A stretch of 64,000 nt of DNA from Hyphomicrobiales bacterium (GTDB lineage Bacteria > Pseudomonadota > Alphaproteobacteria > Rhizobiales > Beijerinckiaceae). The notes beneath the pieces are model-generated. The model was not told the origin of the DNA. It ran no database searches and saw only the letters and a list, made by a program, of their open reading frames with translations. The DNA lies in NCBI GenBank assembly GCA_003963405.1, contig RXIY01000045.1:1-64000 (forward strand), read 5' to 3'. A program made the position numbers and the translations under genes. Shown piece by piece: positions 43,482 to 55,040 of the stretch. Positions within the stretch are counted from its first letter, which is position 1; each line of letters opens with the position of its first letter.

Positions 43482-44363
43482 TCAGCCCTGCATCTGCATC
43501 AGCGCGACGGTGTCGCGGAATTCGACCAGTTCGACGATGCGCCCGTTCTCGAAGCGGATAAAATCGGCGAGCTCCACGACGCCGCGCCGTCCGGTGCCAC
43601 GGTGGCGCCATTCGACCGTGCGGCGCGCCGCGACGGCCCCGCCATCGACGATCATCTGCGACGGCGTCGCGCCGACCTGTTCGAAGTCGATATTGATGGC
43701 GCGGATGATGCTGGTGAGCGCATCGACGCCGCAATGGCGGCCGGCGTAGAAAATTGTCGCCGGATCGCCGACAAACTCGCTCACGACATCCGCCGCGCAA
43801 TAGATCCGGAACAGGTCGATGTCCGGTCCCTCGCTGGAGAAATTGCCGAGCGCCATCAGCCGCCGCGCCATTTCCTCGCGGCTGAGGCAAGGCGGCGGCG
43901 GATCGAGCATCTCGGCAAAGCTCCTCAGCCGAACGCCCGAAAAGCGGGAATCGTCACGATGGTCGATGAATTCGTCCATTTCCGCGACGCGCCCGTTTCG
44001 CCAGCGCAGGAAATGCGCGAGATCCCTGCAGAGAACGGCGTTATTGGCGCGCCGCCGCCAGCTCCCTCTCCAGCGCACCGCCGCGCGGTCGCCCTCCACC
44101 AGCACATCCAGAACCTCGGCGTCGAGCGGCTCGAAGGCGATGTCGGCGCGCCGCAGAGTCTCCCTGAGGGCGTCGTGTCCGGACCACCGGCCCGCGGGAA
44201 AGAACGCGAGCTTCTGGCAATTCCCGCGCAGCTCCACGTCCTCGACGAAAAACTTCAGGAACGCCTCGGCGTCGCCCGACATGCGGGCCGCGATCACCTC
44301 ATGCACGCGCCGGAGCGTCTCTTTCTCGGCAGCTCGGCCAGATGGCCCGCCCAATCCATACAT
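43482..44363 (-). CDS. Double NTF2/SnoaL-like protein, copy 1
   Basis: 293 residues from ATG 44363 (GGAGAG upstream). Two cone-fold units: residues about 15-135 (MSGDAEAFLKFFVEDVELRG, WSGHDALRETLRRADIAFEP, LAHFLRWRNGRVAEMDEFID) and about 165-290 (GRHCGVDALTSIIRAINIDFE, RRTVEWRHRGTGRRGVVELA, FIRFENGRIVELVEFRDTVAL). SnoaL-like folds bind or cyclise small hydrophobic molecules. It has exactly the same length as its neighbour at 44499 and is clearly paralogous to it. Confidence 0.75.
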   Translation of the reverse strand: MYGLGGPSGRAAEKETLRRVHEVIAARMSGDAEAFLKFFVEDVELRGNCQKLAFFPAGRWSGHDALRETLRRADIAFEPLDAEVLDVLVEGDRAAVRWRGSWRRRANNAVLCRDLAHFLRWRNGRVAEMDEFIDHRDDSRFSGVRLRSFAEMLDPPPPCLSREEMARRLMALGNFSSEGPDIDLFRIYCAADVVSEFVGDPATIFYAGRHCGVDALTSIIRAINIDFEQVGATPSQMIVDGGAVAARRTVEWRHRGTGRRGVVELADFIRFENGRIVELVEFRDTVALMQMQG

Positions 44364-44498
44364 GTTCTCTCCGCCCGTCCTCTTGCGCCGCTCAAGCAAC
44401 GCTTGAGGATTGTTTTTGGGAGCATTAGAGCCTCTGGAGCAGAGGTTGTCGACAATTTGTTTCCCAACCAGCGCGCGTCCCGCGGGGCCGCCTGTCTG

Positions 44499-45380
44499 TC
44501 AGTCTTGCATCCGCAGCAGCGAGACGGTGTCCCGGAACTCGATGCACTCGACGATCAAGCCATTGTCGAACCGAACGAAATCCGCGAGTTCGCAGACCCC
44601 GGTCCGGCCCGTGCCACGGTGGCGCCACTCGACCTGCCGCCAGCAGGCGGCGCGCGCGTCCTCGATCAGGATCCTCGAAAGGCCCAGCGGCCGCTGCTCG
44701 AAATCCACATGGACCGCCCGGATGATTCCGAGCAGCGCATCGACGCCCGTGTGGCGCCCGGCATAGGGCAGACGGGCGCGATCGCCCGCAAAATCGCAGA
44801 TGATGTCGGGGGCGCACCATTTCAGAACGAGCGCGGGCTCCGGGCTCCCCGACTCGAACTCGAGCAGCCGGCGCGCGCGCCGCTCCATCTCGCCGCGCGG
44901 CAGTCCGGGTGGCCGGGGGGTGAGCAGGGTCTCGAAGGAGGGCAGGCAGGCGCATGCGGGCGTCGAGCGGCAATGGGCGTCGAAGAACTCATGCATCTCC
45001 ACGACGCGGCCCTGGTCCCAGCGCAGGAAATGCGCCGCGTCATTGGTGTAGATTCGCCCGTTGTCGTGGCGTCGCCAGTCGGCGCGCCAGCGCACCACGG
45101 CCTCATCGCCGTCCACGAGCACGTCGATGATTTCGTGATCGCCGGGGAGGTAGTTCTCGTCCGTGCGCCGGAACAGTTCGCGCAGCCCGTCGGCGCCGCG
45201 CCAGACGGCCGGTCCGACCATCCCCTCCCGCCAGCTGTGGCAGGACAGCACGACCCCCGGATCGACGAAGCTCGCGAACCGGTCGTAGTGCCGGCGCATC
45301 CGGCAGTCGAGCATTTCGGCAATGACGAAGCGTTTATCCGTCGCGCTCAGCGCGAGGTCACGGCTCCCCCCAACCGGCAT
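44499..45380 (-). CDS. Double NTF2/SnoaL-like protein, copy 2
   Basis: 293 residues, the same as copy 1. Unit 1: RMRRHYDRFASFVDPGVVLSC, WRGADGLRELFRRTDENYLP, AAHFLRWDQGRVVEMHEFFD. Unit 2: GRHTGVDALLGIIRAVHVDFE, WRQVEWRHRGTGRTGVCELA, FVRFDNGLIVECIEFRDTVSL. The C-terminal unit is the better conserved between copies. Start at ATG 45380 assumed; ATG-rich alternatives are few. The two copies are separated by 135 bp, and ilvC follows 90 bp upstream. Confidence 0.75.
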   Translation of the reverse strand: MPVGGSRDLALSATDKRFVIAEMLDCRMRRHYDRFASFVDPGVVLSCHSWREGMVGPAVWRGADGLRELFRRTDENYLPGDHEIIDVLVDGDEAVVRWRADWRRHDNGRIYTNDAAHFLRWDQGRVVEMHEFFDAHCRSTPACACLPSFETLLTPRPPGLPRGEMERRARRLLEFESGSPEPALVLKWCAPDIICDFAGDRARLPYAGRHTGVDALLGIIRAVHVDFEQRPLGLSRILIEDARAACWRQVEWRHRGTGRTGVCELADFVRFDNGLIVECIEFRDTVSLLRMQD

Positions 45381-45470
45381 ATCCCCATCCCCCGGCCTCC
45401 GCGCGCCATCGTCGGGACCGCGCGCGCCTCCGCCCCGGCGCGCGCGTCCGATGGAGTCGGTATGATGGGA

Positions 45471-46604
<1,134 letters not shown>

Positions 46605-47156
46605 TCAGATCGGCTCCGGCCCGCGCGAAATGGCGGCCACGCCCGTGCGCGACACCTCGACGAGGCCAATGGGGCGCATGAGGTCCACGAATTCGTCGAT
46701 CTTGTCCGGACGGCCGGTCAGTTCGAAGATGAAGCTTTCGGTCGTCGCGTCGACGACGCGGGCGCGGAAGGCCTCGGCGAGTTGAAGCGCGTCGTTGCGG
46801 TCCTCGCCGCGGCCGCGCACCTTCACCATGGCGAGCTCGCGCTCGAGCGACCGCTTGGAGACTGTGAGATCCGTGACCTGCCGCACCGGCACGATGCGCT
46901 CGAGCTGGTGGTGAATCTGCTCGATCGTCTCGGGCGCGCCCGACGTCACGATGGTGATGCGCGAGCGATGCTCGGCATGCGCCACTTCGGCGACGGTGAG
47001 GCTCTCGATATTGTAGCCACGCCCCGAAAACAGGCCGACGACGCGCGCGAGCACGCCGGGCTCATTGTCCACGAGCACGGAGAGCGTATGCGACTCGATC
47101 TTGGAGCTGCTCGTGGAAGCGGAATAGGGAGAAGGCGGAGAGGCGGGAGCGTTCAT
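46605..47156 (-). CDS. ilvN: Acetolactate synthase small (regulatory) subunit
   Basis: 183 residues. N-terminal ACT domain (LSVLVDNEPGVLARVVGLFSGRGYNIESLTVA) followed by the C-terminal half with QLERIVPVRQVTDL and RSLERELAMVKV. It stimulates IlvB and gives valine feedback inhibition. Sits 70 bp after ilvB in the same operon. Confidence 0.95.
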   Translation of the reverse strand: MNAPASPPSPYSASTSSSKIESHTLSVLVDNEPGVLARVVGLFSGRGYNIESLTVAEVAHAEHRSRITIVTSGAPETIEQIHHQLERIVPVRQVTDLTVSKRSLERELAMVKVRGRGEDRNDALQLAEAFRARVVDATTESFIFELTGRPDKIDEFVDLMRPIGLVEVSRTGVAAISRGPEPI

Positions 47157-47226
47157 GATCGACCTGTCTTGTCGCCGTCATCGCGCTCTGGCGATGACGG
47201 CCGAATAATCTGAGCGGCGCGAGGCG

Positions 47227-48999
47227 TCACACCAGCATCTTGCCCTTTTCGTCGATGATTGCGCCAATGTCGACGCCGGCGTCGTCGGAGAGATCGGCGA
47301 GCAGCATGTCATTATGCGCCTTGCCCGAGGGGATCATCGGGAAGCAGTTCTCGACCTTGTCGACGACGCAGTCGAAAATCACCGGCCCGTCGTAATCGAG
47401 CATGTCCTGAATGGCGGCGTCGAGCAGCTTCGGGTCCGAGCAGCGGATGCCCTTTCCGCCGAAGGCTTCGGCGAGCTTCACGAAATCCGGCAGCGCCTCC
47501 GAATAGCTGTGCGAATAGCGCCCACCGTGCAGAAGCTCCTGCCACTGGCGCACCATGCCCATATATTCGTTGTTCAGGATGAAGACCTTCACCGGCAGCC
47601 GAAACTGGATCGCCGTCGACATCTCCTGAATGTTCATCAGGATCGAGGCTTCGCCGGCAATGTCGATCACGAGCGCGTTCGGATGCGCGAGCTGCGCGCC
47701 GATCGCCGCCGGCAGGCCATAGCCCATGGTGCCGAGGCCGCCCGAGGTCATCCAGCGGTTGGGCTCCTCGAAATGATAATGCTGCGCGGCCCACATCTGA
47801 TGCTGGCCGACTTCGGTGGTGATATAGGCGTCGCGATCCTTCGTCAGCGCATAGAGGCGCTGCACGGCGTATTGCGGCTTGATCGTCGTGTCGGAGTTGC
47901 GGAAGGCGAGAGACTTCTTCTCGCGCCATTCGTCGATCTGCGCCCACCAGTGATCGAGCGGCTGCTTGTCCGCATGCATCGCCTCGGCGCGCCAGGTGCG
48001 CACCAACGCCTCGAGCACATGCCCGCAGTCGCCGACGATGGCGAGATCGACCTTGACGTTCTTGTTGATCGACGAGCGGTCGATGTCGATGTGGATTTTC
48101 TTCGAGCCGGGCGAGAATGCGTCGAGGCGCCCGGTGATGCGGTCGTCGAAGCGCGCGCCGACGGCGATCATGAGATCGCAGTCGTGCATGGCGTTGTTCG
48201 CCTCATAGGTGCCATGCATGCCGAGCATGCCGAGCCAGTTCTGGCCCGAGCCCGGATAGGCGCCGAGCCCCATCAGCGTCGAGGTGATGGGAAAGCCCGT
48301 GAGGCTCACGAGTTCGCGCAGCAGCGCCGAGGCCGAGGGGCCGGAATTGATGACGCCGCCGCCCGTGTAGAAAATCGGGCGCCTGGCGGCGGCCATCATC
48401 CGCACCGCCTCGCGAATCTGCTCCATATCGGCGTCGAGCTTGGGCTGATAGGTCTTGTGCTGCGCCCCGCGCGGGGCCGAATAGACGCCGCGCGCGAATT
48501 GCACGTCCTTCGGAATGTCGATGACGACCGGGCCGGGGCGGCCCGAGGTCGCGACATAAAAGGCTTCGTGCAGAATGCGCGGCAGGTCCGCGATGTTCTT
48601 CACGAGGTAATTGTGCTTGGTGCAGTGGCGCGTGATGCCGACCGTGTCGCATTCCTGAAAGGCGTCGGAGCCAATGAGATGGGTCGGCACCTGGCCGGTG
48701 ATGCAGACGACGGGGATCGAGTCCATCAGCGCGTCGGTCAGGCCCGTCACCGTATTGGTGGCGCCGGGGCCGGAGGTGACGAGCAGCACGCCGACCTTGC
48801 CCGACGAGCGCGCATAGCCCTCGGCCGCATGGGCCGCGCCCTGCTCGTGACGCACGAGAATGTGCTTCACCTTCTCCTGGTGGAAGAGCACGTCATAGAT
48901 CGGAAGGACGGCGCCGCCCGGATAGCCGAAAATAATCTCGACGCCCTGATCCTTCAGGGCTTCGACCACCATTTCTGCGCCGGTCATTTCCTTCGACAT
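47227..48999 (-). CDS. ilvB: Acetolactate synthase large (catalytic) subunit
   Basis: 590 residues. TPP-dependent fold: EQGAAHAAEGYARSSGKVG, VTSGPGATNTVTGLTDAL, central FAD domain, and C-terminal VIDIAGEASILMNIQEM, the GDG-like Mg/TPP motif with Glu at the second position. Makes 2-acetolactate or acetohydroxybutyrate. ATG 48999 chosen over GTG 49020, whose AGGA is too close. First gene after the Leu/Val leader and attenuator. Confidence 0.96.
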   Translation of the reverse strand: MSKEMTGAEMVVEALKDQGVEIIFGYPGGAVLPIYDVLFHQEKVKHILVRHEQGAAHAAEGYARSSGKVGVLLVTSGPGATNTVTGLTDALMDSIPVVCITGQVPTHLIGSDAFQECDTVGITRHCTKHNYLVKNIADLPRILHEAFYVATSGRPGPVVIDIPKDVQFARGVYSAPRGAQHKTYQPKLDADMEQIREAVRMMAAARRPIFYTGGGVINSGPSASALLRELVSLTGFPITSTLMGLGAYPGSGQNWLGMLGMHGTYEANNAMHDCDLMIAVGARFDDRITGRLDAFSPGSKKIHIDIDRSSINKNVKVDLAIVGDCGHVLEALVRTWRAEAMHADKQPLDHWWAQIDEWREKKSLAFRNSDTTIKPQYAVQRLYALTKDRDAYITTEVGQHQMWAAQHYHFEEPNRWMTSGGLGTMGYGLPAAIGAQLAHPNALVIDIAGEASILMNIQEMSTAIQFRLPVKVFILNNEYMGMVRQWQELLHGGRYSHSYSEALPDFVKLAEAFGGKGIRCSDPKLLDAAIQDMLDYDGPVIFDCVVDKVENCFPMIPSGKAHNDMLLADLSDDAGVDIGAIIDEKGKMLV

Positions 49000-49069
49000 G
49001 GTCTTCGTTCCGATCTTCACTTCCTGCGGCGGGCGAATTCACTGGAGAAGCGGCCGCGCCTCGGGCAAC

Positions 49070-49092
49070 AAAAAAGGCCCTCTCGGGGCCTT
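49070..49092 (-). terminator. Attenuator terminator before ilvB
   Basis: On the minus strand AAGGCCC-CGAGA-GGGCCTT makes a 7-bp stem followed by TTTT (six T in all at the 3' side). It lies 70 bp before ilvB and 30 bp after the stop of a Leu/Val leader peptide, so premature termination must be prevented for ilv expression. Confidence 0.82.
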
Positions 49093-49121
49093 GGGTCAAG
49101 CGCCATCGGCGGAAGCTGGGG

Positions 49122-49172
49122 CTATCCCCGCTCCGTCTCCGGCGCCGTTTCTACTACGAGAAGACCGCGCAT
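49122..49172 (-). CDS. ilv leader peptide MRGLLVVETAPETERG
   Basis: A 16-codon ORF, ATG at 49172, TAG at 49124-49122, product MRGLLVVETAPETERG. The codons CTT CTC GTA GTA for Leu-Leu-Val-Val sit in a row; GTA and CTT look uncommon in this GC-rich DNA. CGGGG (49130-49126), over the last codons, can pair with CCCCG (49088-49084) in the terminator stem, giving an antiterminator when ribosomes stall at Leu/Val. This is the classical attenuation design for ilv operons. Confidence 0.78.
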   Translation of the reverse strand: MRGLLVVETAPETERG

Positions 49173-49301
49173 TGCGCCCCGCTTATCCTTGATGCGCAGA
49201 CGTTACGGGAGGCGGGGGCGAGAATCAAGCGGCCCGCCCCTCAAAAATGAGGCCGATTCACGACCCGCCAGGGCGAGGCGGGCCGGGACGAAGCGGCCGG
49301 C

Positions 49302-49919
49302 TCACGCCCCTTCGGCCGCCAGCGCCTTCTCGACCGCCGGGTCCGCGGCCATCATGTCGTGATGCGCCCGCACGGCGGGAAAGGCCGAAAGGCCGTCGTC
49401 GAGGAGCGTCTGCGCCCAGCGCTCCATCGGGAAAACATAGGCGTCGAGATAGCTGCGCCTGTCGCCGAGGAAAAAGCGCCTGCCCGTCAGATGCGCATCG
49501 ACGAGCCGGAATTTCTTGTGCGCCAGCGCCTTGGCGGCCTCGCGGATGTCGTCGAAGGCCTCCTTCTCCCGCGCCCGCGTATAGCGATTGGGGACGAAGA
49601 GCGGGAAGAAGGCCGGATGCAGGTCGCCGGTGATGAAGCAGCTCCAGCGGTCGGCTTCCGCCTGCTCCCTCTCCCCGCCCTCGATCCCGAGCCCCGCCTG
49701 CGGATGGCGCCGGGCGAGATAGCGCAGGATCGCCGCGTCCTGGGTGAGAATCCAGCCCTCGCCCGTATCGAGCGCCGGCACGGCCCCCGCCGGATTGATC
49801 TTCAGATAGTCCTTGTCGCCGAACTCCACTTCTTTCGTGGCGTAAGGCGCGCCGATCCATTCGAGCGCGATATGCGCCGCGAGCGAGCAGGCGCCGGGAT
49901 GGTAGTAGAGCGTGAGCAT
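49302..49919 (-). CDS. Glutathione S-transferase, beta-like
   Basis: 205 residues. N-terminal thioredoxin fold LTLYYHPGACSLAAHIALEW with Cys10 region typical of beta-class GST, and NPAGAVPALDTGEGWILTQDAAILRYLARRH (cis-Pro and gamma-Glu binding). C-terminal helical domain with RRSYLDAYVFPMERWA. Conjugates electrophiles or acts in redox. Single gene downstream of TetR on the same strand. Confidence 0.9.
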   Translation of the reverse strand: MLTLYYHPGACSLAAHIALEWIGAPYATKEVEFGDKDYLKINPAGAVPALDTGEGWILTQDAAILRYLARRHPQAGLGIEGGEREQAEADRWSCFITGDLHPAFFPLFVPNRYTRAREKEAFDDIREAAKALAHKKFRLVDAHLTGRRFFLGDRRSYLDAYVFPMERWAQTLLDDGLSAFPAVRAHHDMMAADPAVEKALAAEGA

Positions 49920-49985
49920 GGCGGGGGCTCCCTTTCAAAGTTGCGCCCGACCCCACATAGCGCGCCGAGGCGGCCGCGCTTCGCC

Positions 49986-50597
49986 CTAACGCTTCGCCTT
50001 CGCCACCGCCGCAGCCATCACGCCCTCGACCGCGCCCTCCAGCACCGTCGCCGGATCGGCGGTGCGCGCCGGATCGAAATGGCCGGAAATGGTCAGCATG
50101 GCGACGCCATGGGCGACGGCCCAGATTTGCAGCGCCACATGGCGCGCGCCCTGCGCCGCGGCGCCCGCCTGCTGGAGCCAGGCGACGACCGCCCGCCACA
50201 AGATTTCGAGCGCATGATCGGCCGCGCCGCCGGCCTGCGGATTGGCGAGCGTCGCCGCCTGCCCGAACATCGCCGCGTAAAGCCCCGTCTCCTCGCGGGC
50301 GAAGGCGAGATAGGCCCTGCACATGGCGCGCATCGCCGCCTGCGCGTCGGGGCGGCCGTCGTCCCAGGCGGCCTCGATCTTCTCGCCGAAGGTCTCGAAC
50401 CCCTGCCGGGCGATTTCGGAAAGCAGCGCGTCCCGGCCGGAAAAATGCCGATAGGGCGCGGCGGACGTGACGCCGGCGCGCCGCGCGGCTTCGGTGAGGG
50501 TCAGCGCCGAGGGACCGCCCTCGGCCAGAAGCTCGACGCCCGCGTCGACCAGCGCCTGCCTGAGCGAACCGTGATGATAGCCGCGCTTCACATGCAT
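49986..50597 (-). CDS. TetR-family transcriptional regulator
   Basis: 203 residues. N-terminal HTH: GYHHGSLRQALVDAGVELLAEGGPSALTLTEAARRAGVTSAAPYRHFSGRDALLSEIA, with a TetR_C_33-like C-terminus. Likely ligand-responsive repressor; the gst gene 66 bp downstream on the same strand could be co-transcribed. Starts 20 bp past the yebC stop. Confidence 0.9.
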   Translation of the reverse strand: MHVKRGYHHGSLRQALVDAGVELLAEGGPSALTLTEAARRAGVTSAAPYRHFSGRDALLSEIARQGFETFGEKIEAAWDDGRPDAQAAMRAMCRAYLAFAREETGLYAAMFGQAATLANPQAGGAADHALEILWRAVVAWLQQAGAAAQGARHVALQIWAVAHGVAMLTISGHFDPARTADPATVLEGAVEGVMAAAVAKAKR

Positions 50598-50617
50598 CGG
50601 TTCGCCCGGCAGGTGGA

Positions 50618-51364
50618 TCAGCCGGCGAGCTTCGCCATCAGCGCGTCGGAGATCTCGAAATTGGCGTAGACGTTCTGCACGTCGTCATTGTCCTCGAGCG
50701 CGCCGACGAGCTTCAGGATCTTCTCGCCCGCCTCGTCGTCGACCTTGATGGAGTTCTGCGGGCGCCAGACGAGGGCCGCCTTCTTCGGCTCGCCGAATTT
50801 CTCCTCCAGCGCCTTGGCGACGTCGCGCAGGCTCTCGACCGAGGTGATGACCTCGTGGGACTCGTCGGTGGTGGAGACGTCGTCGGCGCCCCCCTCGATC
50901 GCCGCTTCCATCATCTGGTCTTCGGTCGCGACCTTCTTGTCGAACTCGACGAGGCCGACGCGGTCGAACATGAAGGAGACCGCGCCCGTTTCGGCGAGCG
51001 CGCCGCCCGCCTTGGTGAAATAGGACCGCACTTCGCCCGCCGTGCGATTGCGATTGTCGGTCAGGGCCTCGATGATGACGGCGACGCCGCCCGGCGCATA
51101 GCCCTCGTAACGCACTTCGTCATAATTCTCGGCGTCGGCGCCGGAGGCTTTCTTGATTGCGCGCTCGATATTGTCTTTCGGCATGTTCTCGGCCTTGGCG
51201 GCGAGAACGGCGGCGCGAAGCCTCGCGTTCATGTTGGGATCGGGCAGGCCCATCTTGGCGGCGACGGTGATTTCGCGGGCAAGCTTGGAGAAGAGCTTGG
51301 AGCGGATCGCATCCTGCTTGCCCTTCTTGTGCATAATGTTCTTGAACTGACTATGCCCGGCCAT
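50618..51364 (-). CDS. yebC: YebC/PmpR-family regulator or translation factor
   Basis: 248 residues: [73 protein letters not shown] and the acidic C-terminus are a textbook YebC (TACO1). Family members act as transcription regulators, and newer work assigns ribosome rescue at polyproline for some. Start ATG 51364 at the conserved MAGHSQ. Divergent from the LOG gene. Confidence 0.95.
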   Translation of the reverse strand: MAGHSQFKNIMHKKGKQDAIRSKLFSKLAREITVAAKMGLPDPNMNARLRAAVLAAKAENMPKDNIERAIKKASGADAENYDEVRYEGYAPGGVAVIIEALTDNRNRTAGEVRSYFTKAGGALAETGAVSFMFDRVGLVEFDKKVATEDQMMEAAIEGGADDVSTTDESHEVITSVESLRDVAKALEEKFGEPKKAALVWRPQNSIKVDDEAGEKILKLVGALEDNDDVQNVYANFEISDALMAKLAG

Positions 51365-51457
51365 CGTGTCTTGCCCTTTGGTCCTTCTCTCCTCGCCGCA
51401 ACTGGCGCCCGGGCGTCTATAACCCCCGCGGCGCCGGAAATAAAGAAAGGCGCTTTC

Positions 51458-52411
51458 ATGAGCCCGAAGGGCGACGAAAACACTCCCCCCGGGCATCCCG
51501 CTCATCCGCTGCGCCGCCACGAGCCCTTGCCGGAGCAGCGGCCGAAGCCGGTCCAGGAGGACCCCCAGGCGGCGGCGCGCGTGGCGGCCCTGCTCGCGAG
51601 TCCGGCCTATCGCGAGGCCGATTCGGATTTCGACTTTCTGGCGAGCGACGATGCGCGGGGCCCGAGGCTCGAGCTCGACTATCTCAAGGCCGAGCTTTTG
51701 CTGCGCGCCCATGGCGTCACCGACGCCATCGTCGTCTTCGGCTCGACCCGCATCGTCGAGCCGAAAGCGGCGCAGGCGCGTCTCGACGCGGCGCGGGCGG
51801 CGGCGGCGGCCGCGCCCGATGACGCGCAGGCGGCCCGGCGCGTGGCGGTCGCCGAGCGCATCGCCGACAAGGCGCGCTTTTACGACATCGCCCGGGAGTT
51901 CGGGCGAATTGTGGGCGCCTCGGGCCAATTGCCGGACGGGCGTCGGCTCGCGGTCGTCACCGGCGGCGGCCCCGGCATCATGGAGGCGGCGAACCGCGGC
52001 GCCTATGACGTCGGCGCCGAGACCGCGGGCTTCAACATCACCCTGCCGCACGAACAGTTCCCGAACCCCTATCTGACGCCCGAGCTTTGTTTTCGCTTTC
52101 ATTACTTCGCCATGCGCAAGCTGCATTTCGTCTTGCGGGCGCGGGCGCTCGTCGCCTTTCCGGGCGGGTTTGGCACGCTCGATGAACTCTTCGAGACGCT
52201 CACCCTCGCCCAGACCCGCGTCATGAAGCCCTTGCCGATCATCCTCGTCGGCGAAGCCTATTGGCGACGCGTCTTCGACCCGGATTTCCTCGTCGAGGAA
52301 GGGGTCATCGCGCCGGAAGACCGCGATCTCTTCTGGTATGCGGAGACCGCGCGCGAAATCTGGGAAGGCATCTTGCGCTGGCGGCAAAAGGCCGGCGATC
52401 CGCTTTTGTGA
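51458..52411 (+). CDS. LOG family protein (phosphoribohydrolase)
   Basis: 317 residues. Rossmann-like LOG fold with [18 protein letters not shown] (GGGxGxM) and [17 protein letters not shown] (PGGxGT). The N-terminal about 90 residues are an extension ([14 protein letters not shown]...). LOG proteins cleave nucleoside monophosphates; relatives activate cytokinin. The long N-terminus marks a larger bacterial subtype. Start ATG 51458. Confidence 0.88.
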   Translation: MSPKGDENTPPGHPAHPLRRHEPLPEQRPKPVQEDPQAAARVAALLASPAYREADSDFDFLASDDARGPRLELDYLKAELLLRAHGVTDAIVVFGSTRIVEPKAAQARLDAARAAAAAAPDDAQAARRVAVAERIADKARFYDIAREFGRIVGASGQLPDGRRLAVVTGGGPGIMEAANRGAYDVGAETAGFNITLPHEQFPNPYLTPELCFRFHYFAMRKLHFVLRARALVAFPGGFGTLDELFETLTLAQTRVMKPLPIILVGEAYWRRVFDPDFLVEEGVIAPEDRDLFWYAETAREIWEGILRWRQKAGDPLL

Positions 52412-52521
52412 AAAAGCGGCGGCGCAAAAAAGCGCAGATGTGGCTTATTGCAGGGGTCGGTCCCGCCGCCTATCTGACAGGCTGCGGCGGAGCGCCGCTT
52501 CATTGATTGGAGGATTCTCAA

Positions 52522-52881
52522 ATGAGCTGGTTCAAGGGAATCGTGGGCGGCGCCATTGGCGCAGAGGCTCTGAGCCTCATCAAGGATTACGTCGAGAAGG
52601 AAGGCGGCCTCGACGCCGTCGTCAAGAAATTCAAGGAGGGCGGCTACAAGAGACAGATCGAGTCCTGGGTCTCGACCGGCAAGAACGAGGCCATCAGCTC
52701 GATCGAAGTCGGCCAGGCGGTCGGCGTCGATAAGCTCAAGAAGCTCGCGGAATCGGCCGGGATCGACCTCAACAAGGCGCGCGACCTTCTCGCCGAGTAT
52801 CTGCCCGTCGCCATCGACAAGGCGACGCCGGAAGGCAAGCTCCCGGCCCCCGAGAAGGAACAGAAGAAATCTCTTTACTGA
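52522..52881 (+). CDS. YidB/DUF937 family protein
   Basis: 119 residues. MSWFKGIVGGAIGAEALSLIKDYVEKEGGLDAVVKKFKEGG, then GVDKLKKLAESAGIDLNKARDLLAEYLPVAIDKATPEGKLP, matching DUF937 (YidB). Function unknown; helical. TTGGAGGATTCTC lies upstream of ATG 52522. Strong terminator follows. Confidence 0.82.
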   Translation: MSWFKGIVGGAIGAEALSLIKDYVEKEGGLDAVVKKFKEGGYKRQIESWVSTGKNEAISSIEVGQAVGVDKLKKLAESAGIDLNKARDLLAEYLPVAIDKATPEGKLPAPEKEQKKSLY

Positions 52882-54036
<1,155 letters not shown>

Positions 54037-54056
54037 AATCTGCGGGAGGGCGCGGC

Positions 54057-55040
54057 ATGGCGGCCTATGAGCGCATCTTGCTGACGGGCGGCGCCGGCTT
54101 CGTCGGCGCGCATCTCGCCGCACGGCTCGCCGACGCCTATCCCGACGCGCGCCGCGTCGTGTTGATGCGGCCGGGCGAAAGCGGCGCGCATCCAGCTTTT
54201 TCCTGCGCCGTCGCCGACCTTCTCGACGAGGACGCGATTGACCGGCTCATCGCCGATCTTGCGCCCGATCTCGTCCTGCATCTTGCCGGGCAGGCCTCGA
54301 TCGGTCAGTCGGCCGGCGCGCCGGAGCAGACCTGGCGGGTCAATTTCCACGGCGCCTTCGGCCTCGCGGCGGCGGTCGCCCGCCACGCGCCGCGGGCGGT
54401 GGTGCTGTTTTCGTCCACGGCGGCGGCCTATGGCGCGAGCTTTCGCGACGGCGTGCTGACCGAAGACGCGCCCCTGCGCCCGATGGACGTCTACAGCCGC
54501 TCCAAGGCGGCCGCCGAAAGCGCCATGGCGGACGTTTTGGGGCCCGAAGCGCGGCTCGTGATCGCGCGGCCCGTCAACCATTCGGGACCCGGCCAGCGCA
54601 ACCGCAGTTTCGTGCTCGCCTCCTTCGCGGCGCAGATCGCCGCGATCGAAGCCGGAAAGGCCGAGCCGCGTATGAAGGTCGGCGATCTCTCCAAGGCCCG
54701 CGACTTTCTCGACGTGCGTGACGTGGTCGACGCCTATATGCGGCTCGTGGCGCGGGCGCGCGATTTTCCCGAGCGAGTCTCGATCTTCAACATCGGCTCC
54801 GGCGAGGCGCTGACCATCGCCTCGCTTCTCGAGACGCTGCGCGGCATGTCCCGGCGGCCCTTCGATGTCGAAGTCGATCCGGCGCTGCTGCGCCCGTCCG
54901 CGACCGACATCGCCTGCGTCGCCTGCGACGCGTCGCGGCTGGCCGCCGCCACGGGCTGGCGGCCGCGCCATTCCATCGAGGACACGCTGTGCGCACTGCT
55001 CGACGAATGGCGCGCCGAAATTGCCCGGACGCCGTCGTGA
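54057..55040 (+). CDS. rmd: GDP-4-keto-6-deoxymannose reductase (Rmd-like)
   Basis: 327 residues, SDR: LLTGGAGFVGAHLAARLAD, VLFSSTAAAYG, YSRSKAAAESA (YxxxK) and RDFLDVRDVVDAYM. Downstream of gmd by 20 bp. This family reduces the 4-keto sugar to GDP-D-rhamnose. GGGAGGG precedes ATG 54057. Its TGA overlaps the GTG of the glycosyltransferase. Confidence 0.85.
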   Translation: MAAYERILLTGGAGFVGAHLAARLADAYPDARRVVLMRPGESGAHPAFSCAVADLLDEDAIDRLIADLAPDLVLHLAGQASIGQSAGAPEQTWRVNFHGAFGLAAAVARHAPRAVVLFSSTAAAYGASFRDGVLTEDAPLRPMDVYSRSKAAAESAMADVLGPEARLVIARPVNHSGPGQRNRSFVLASFAAQIAAIEAGKAEPRMKVGDLSKARDFLDVRDVVDAYMRLVARARDFPERVSIFNIGSGEALTIASLLETLRGMSRRPFDVEVDPALLRPSATDIACVACDASRLAAATGWRPRHSIEDTLCALLDEWRAEIARTPS

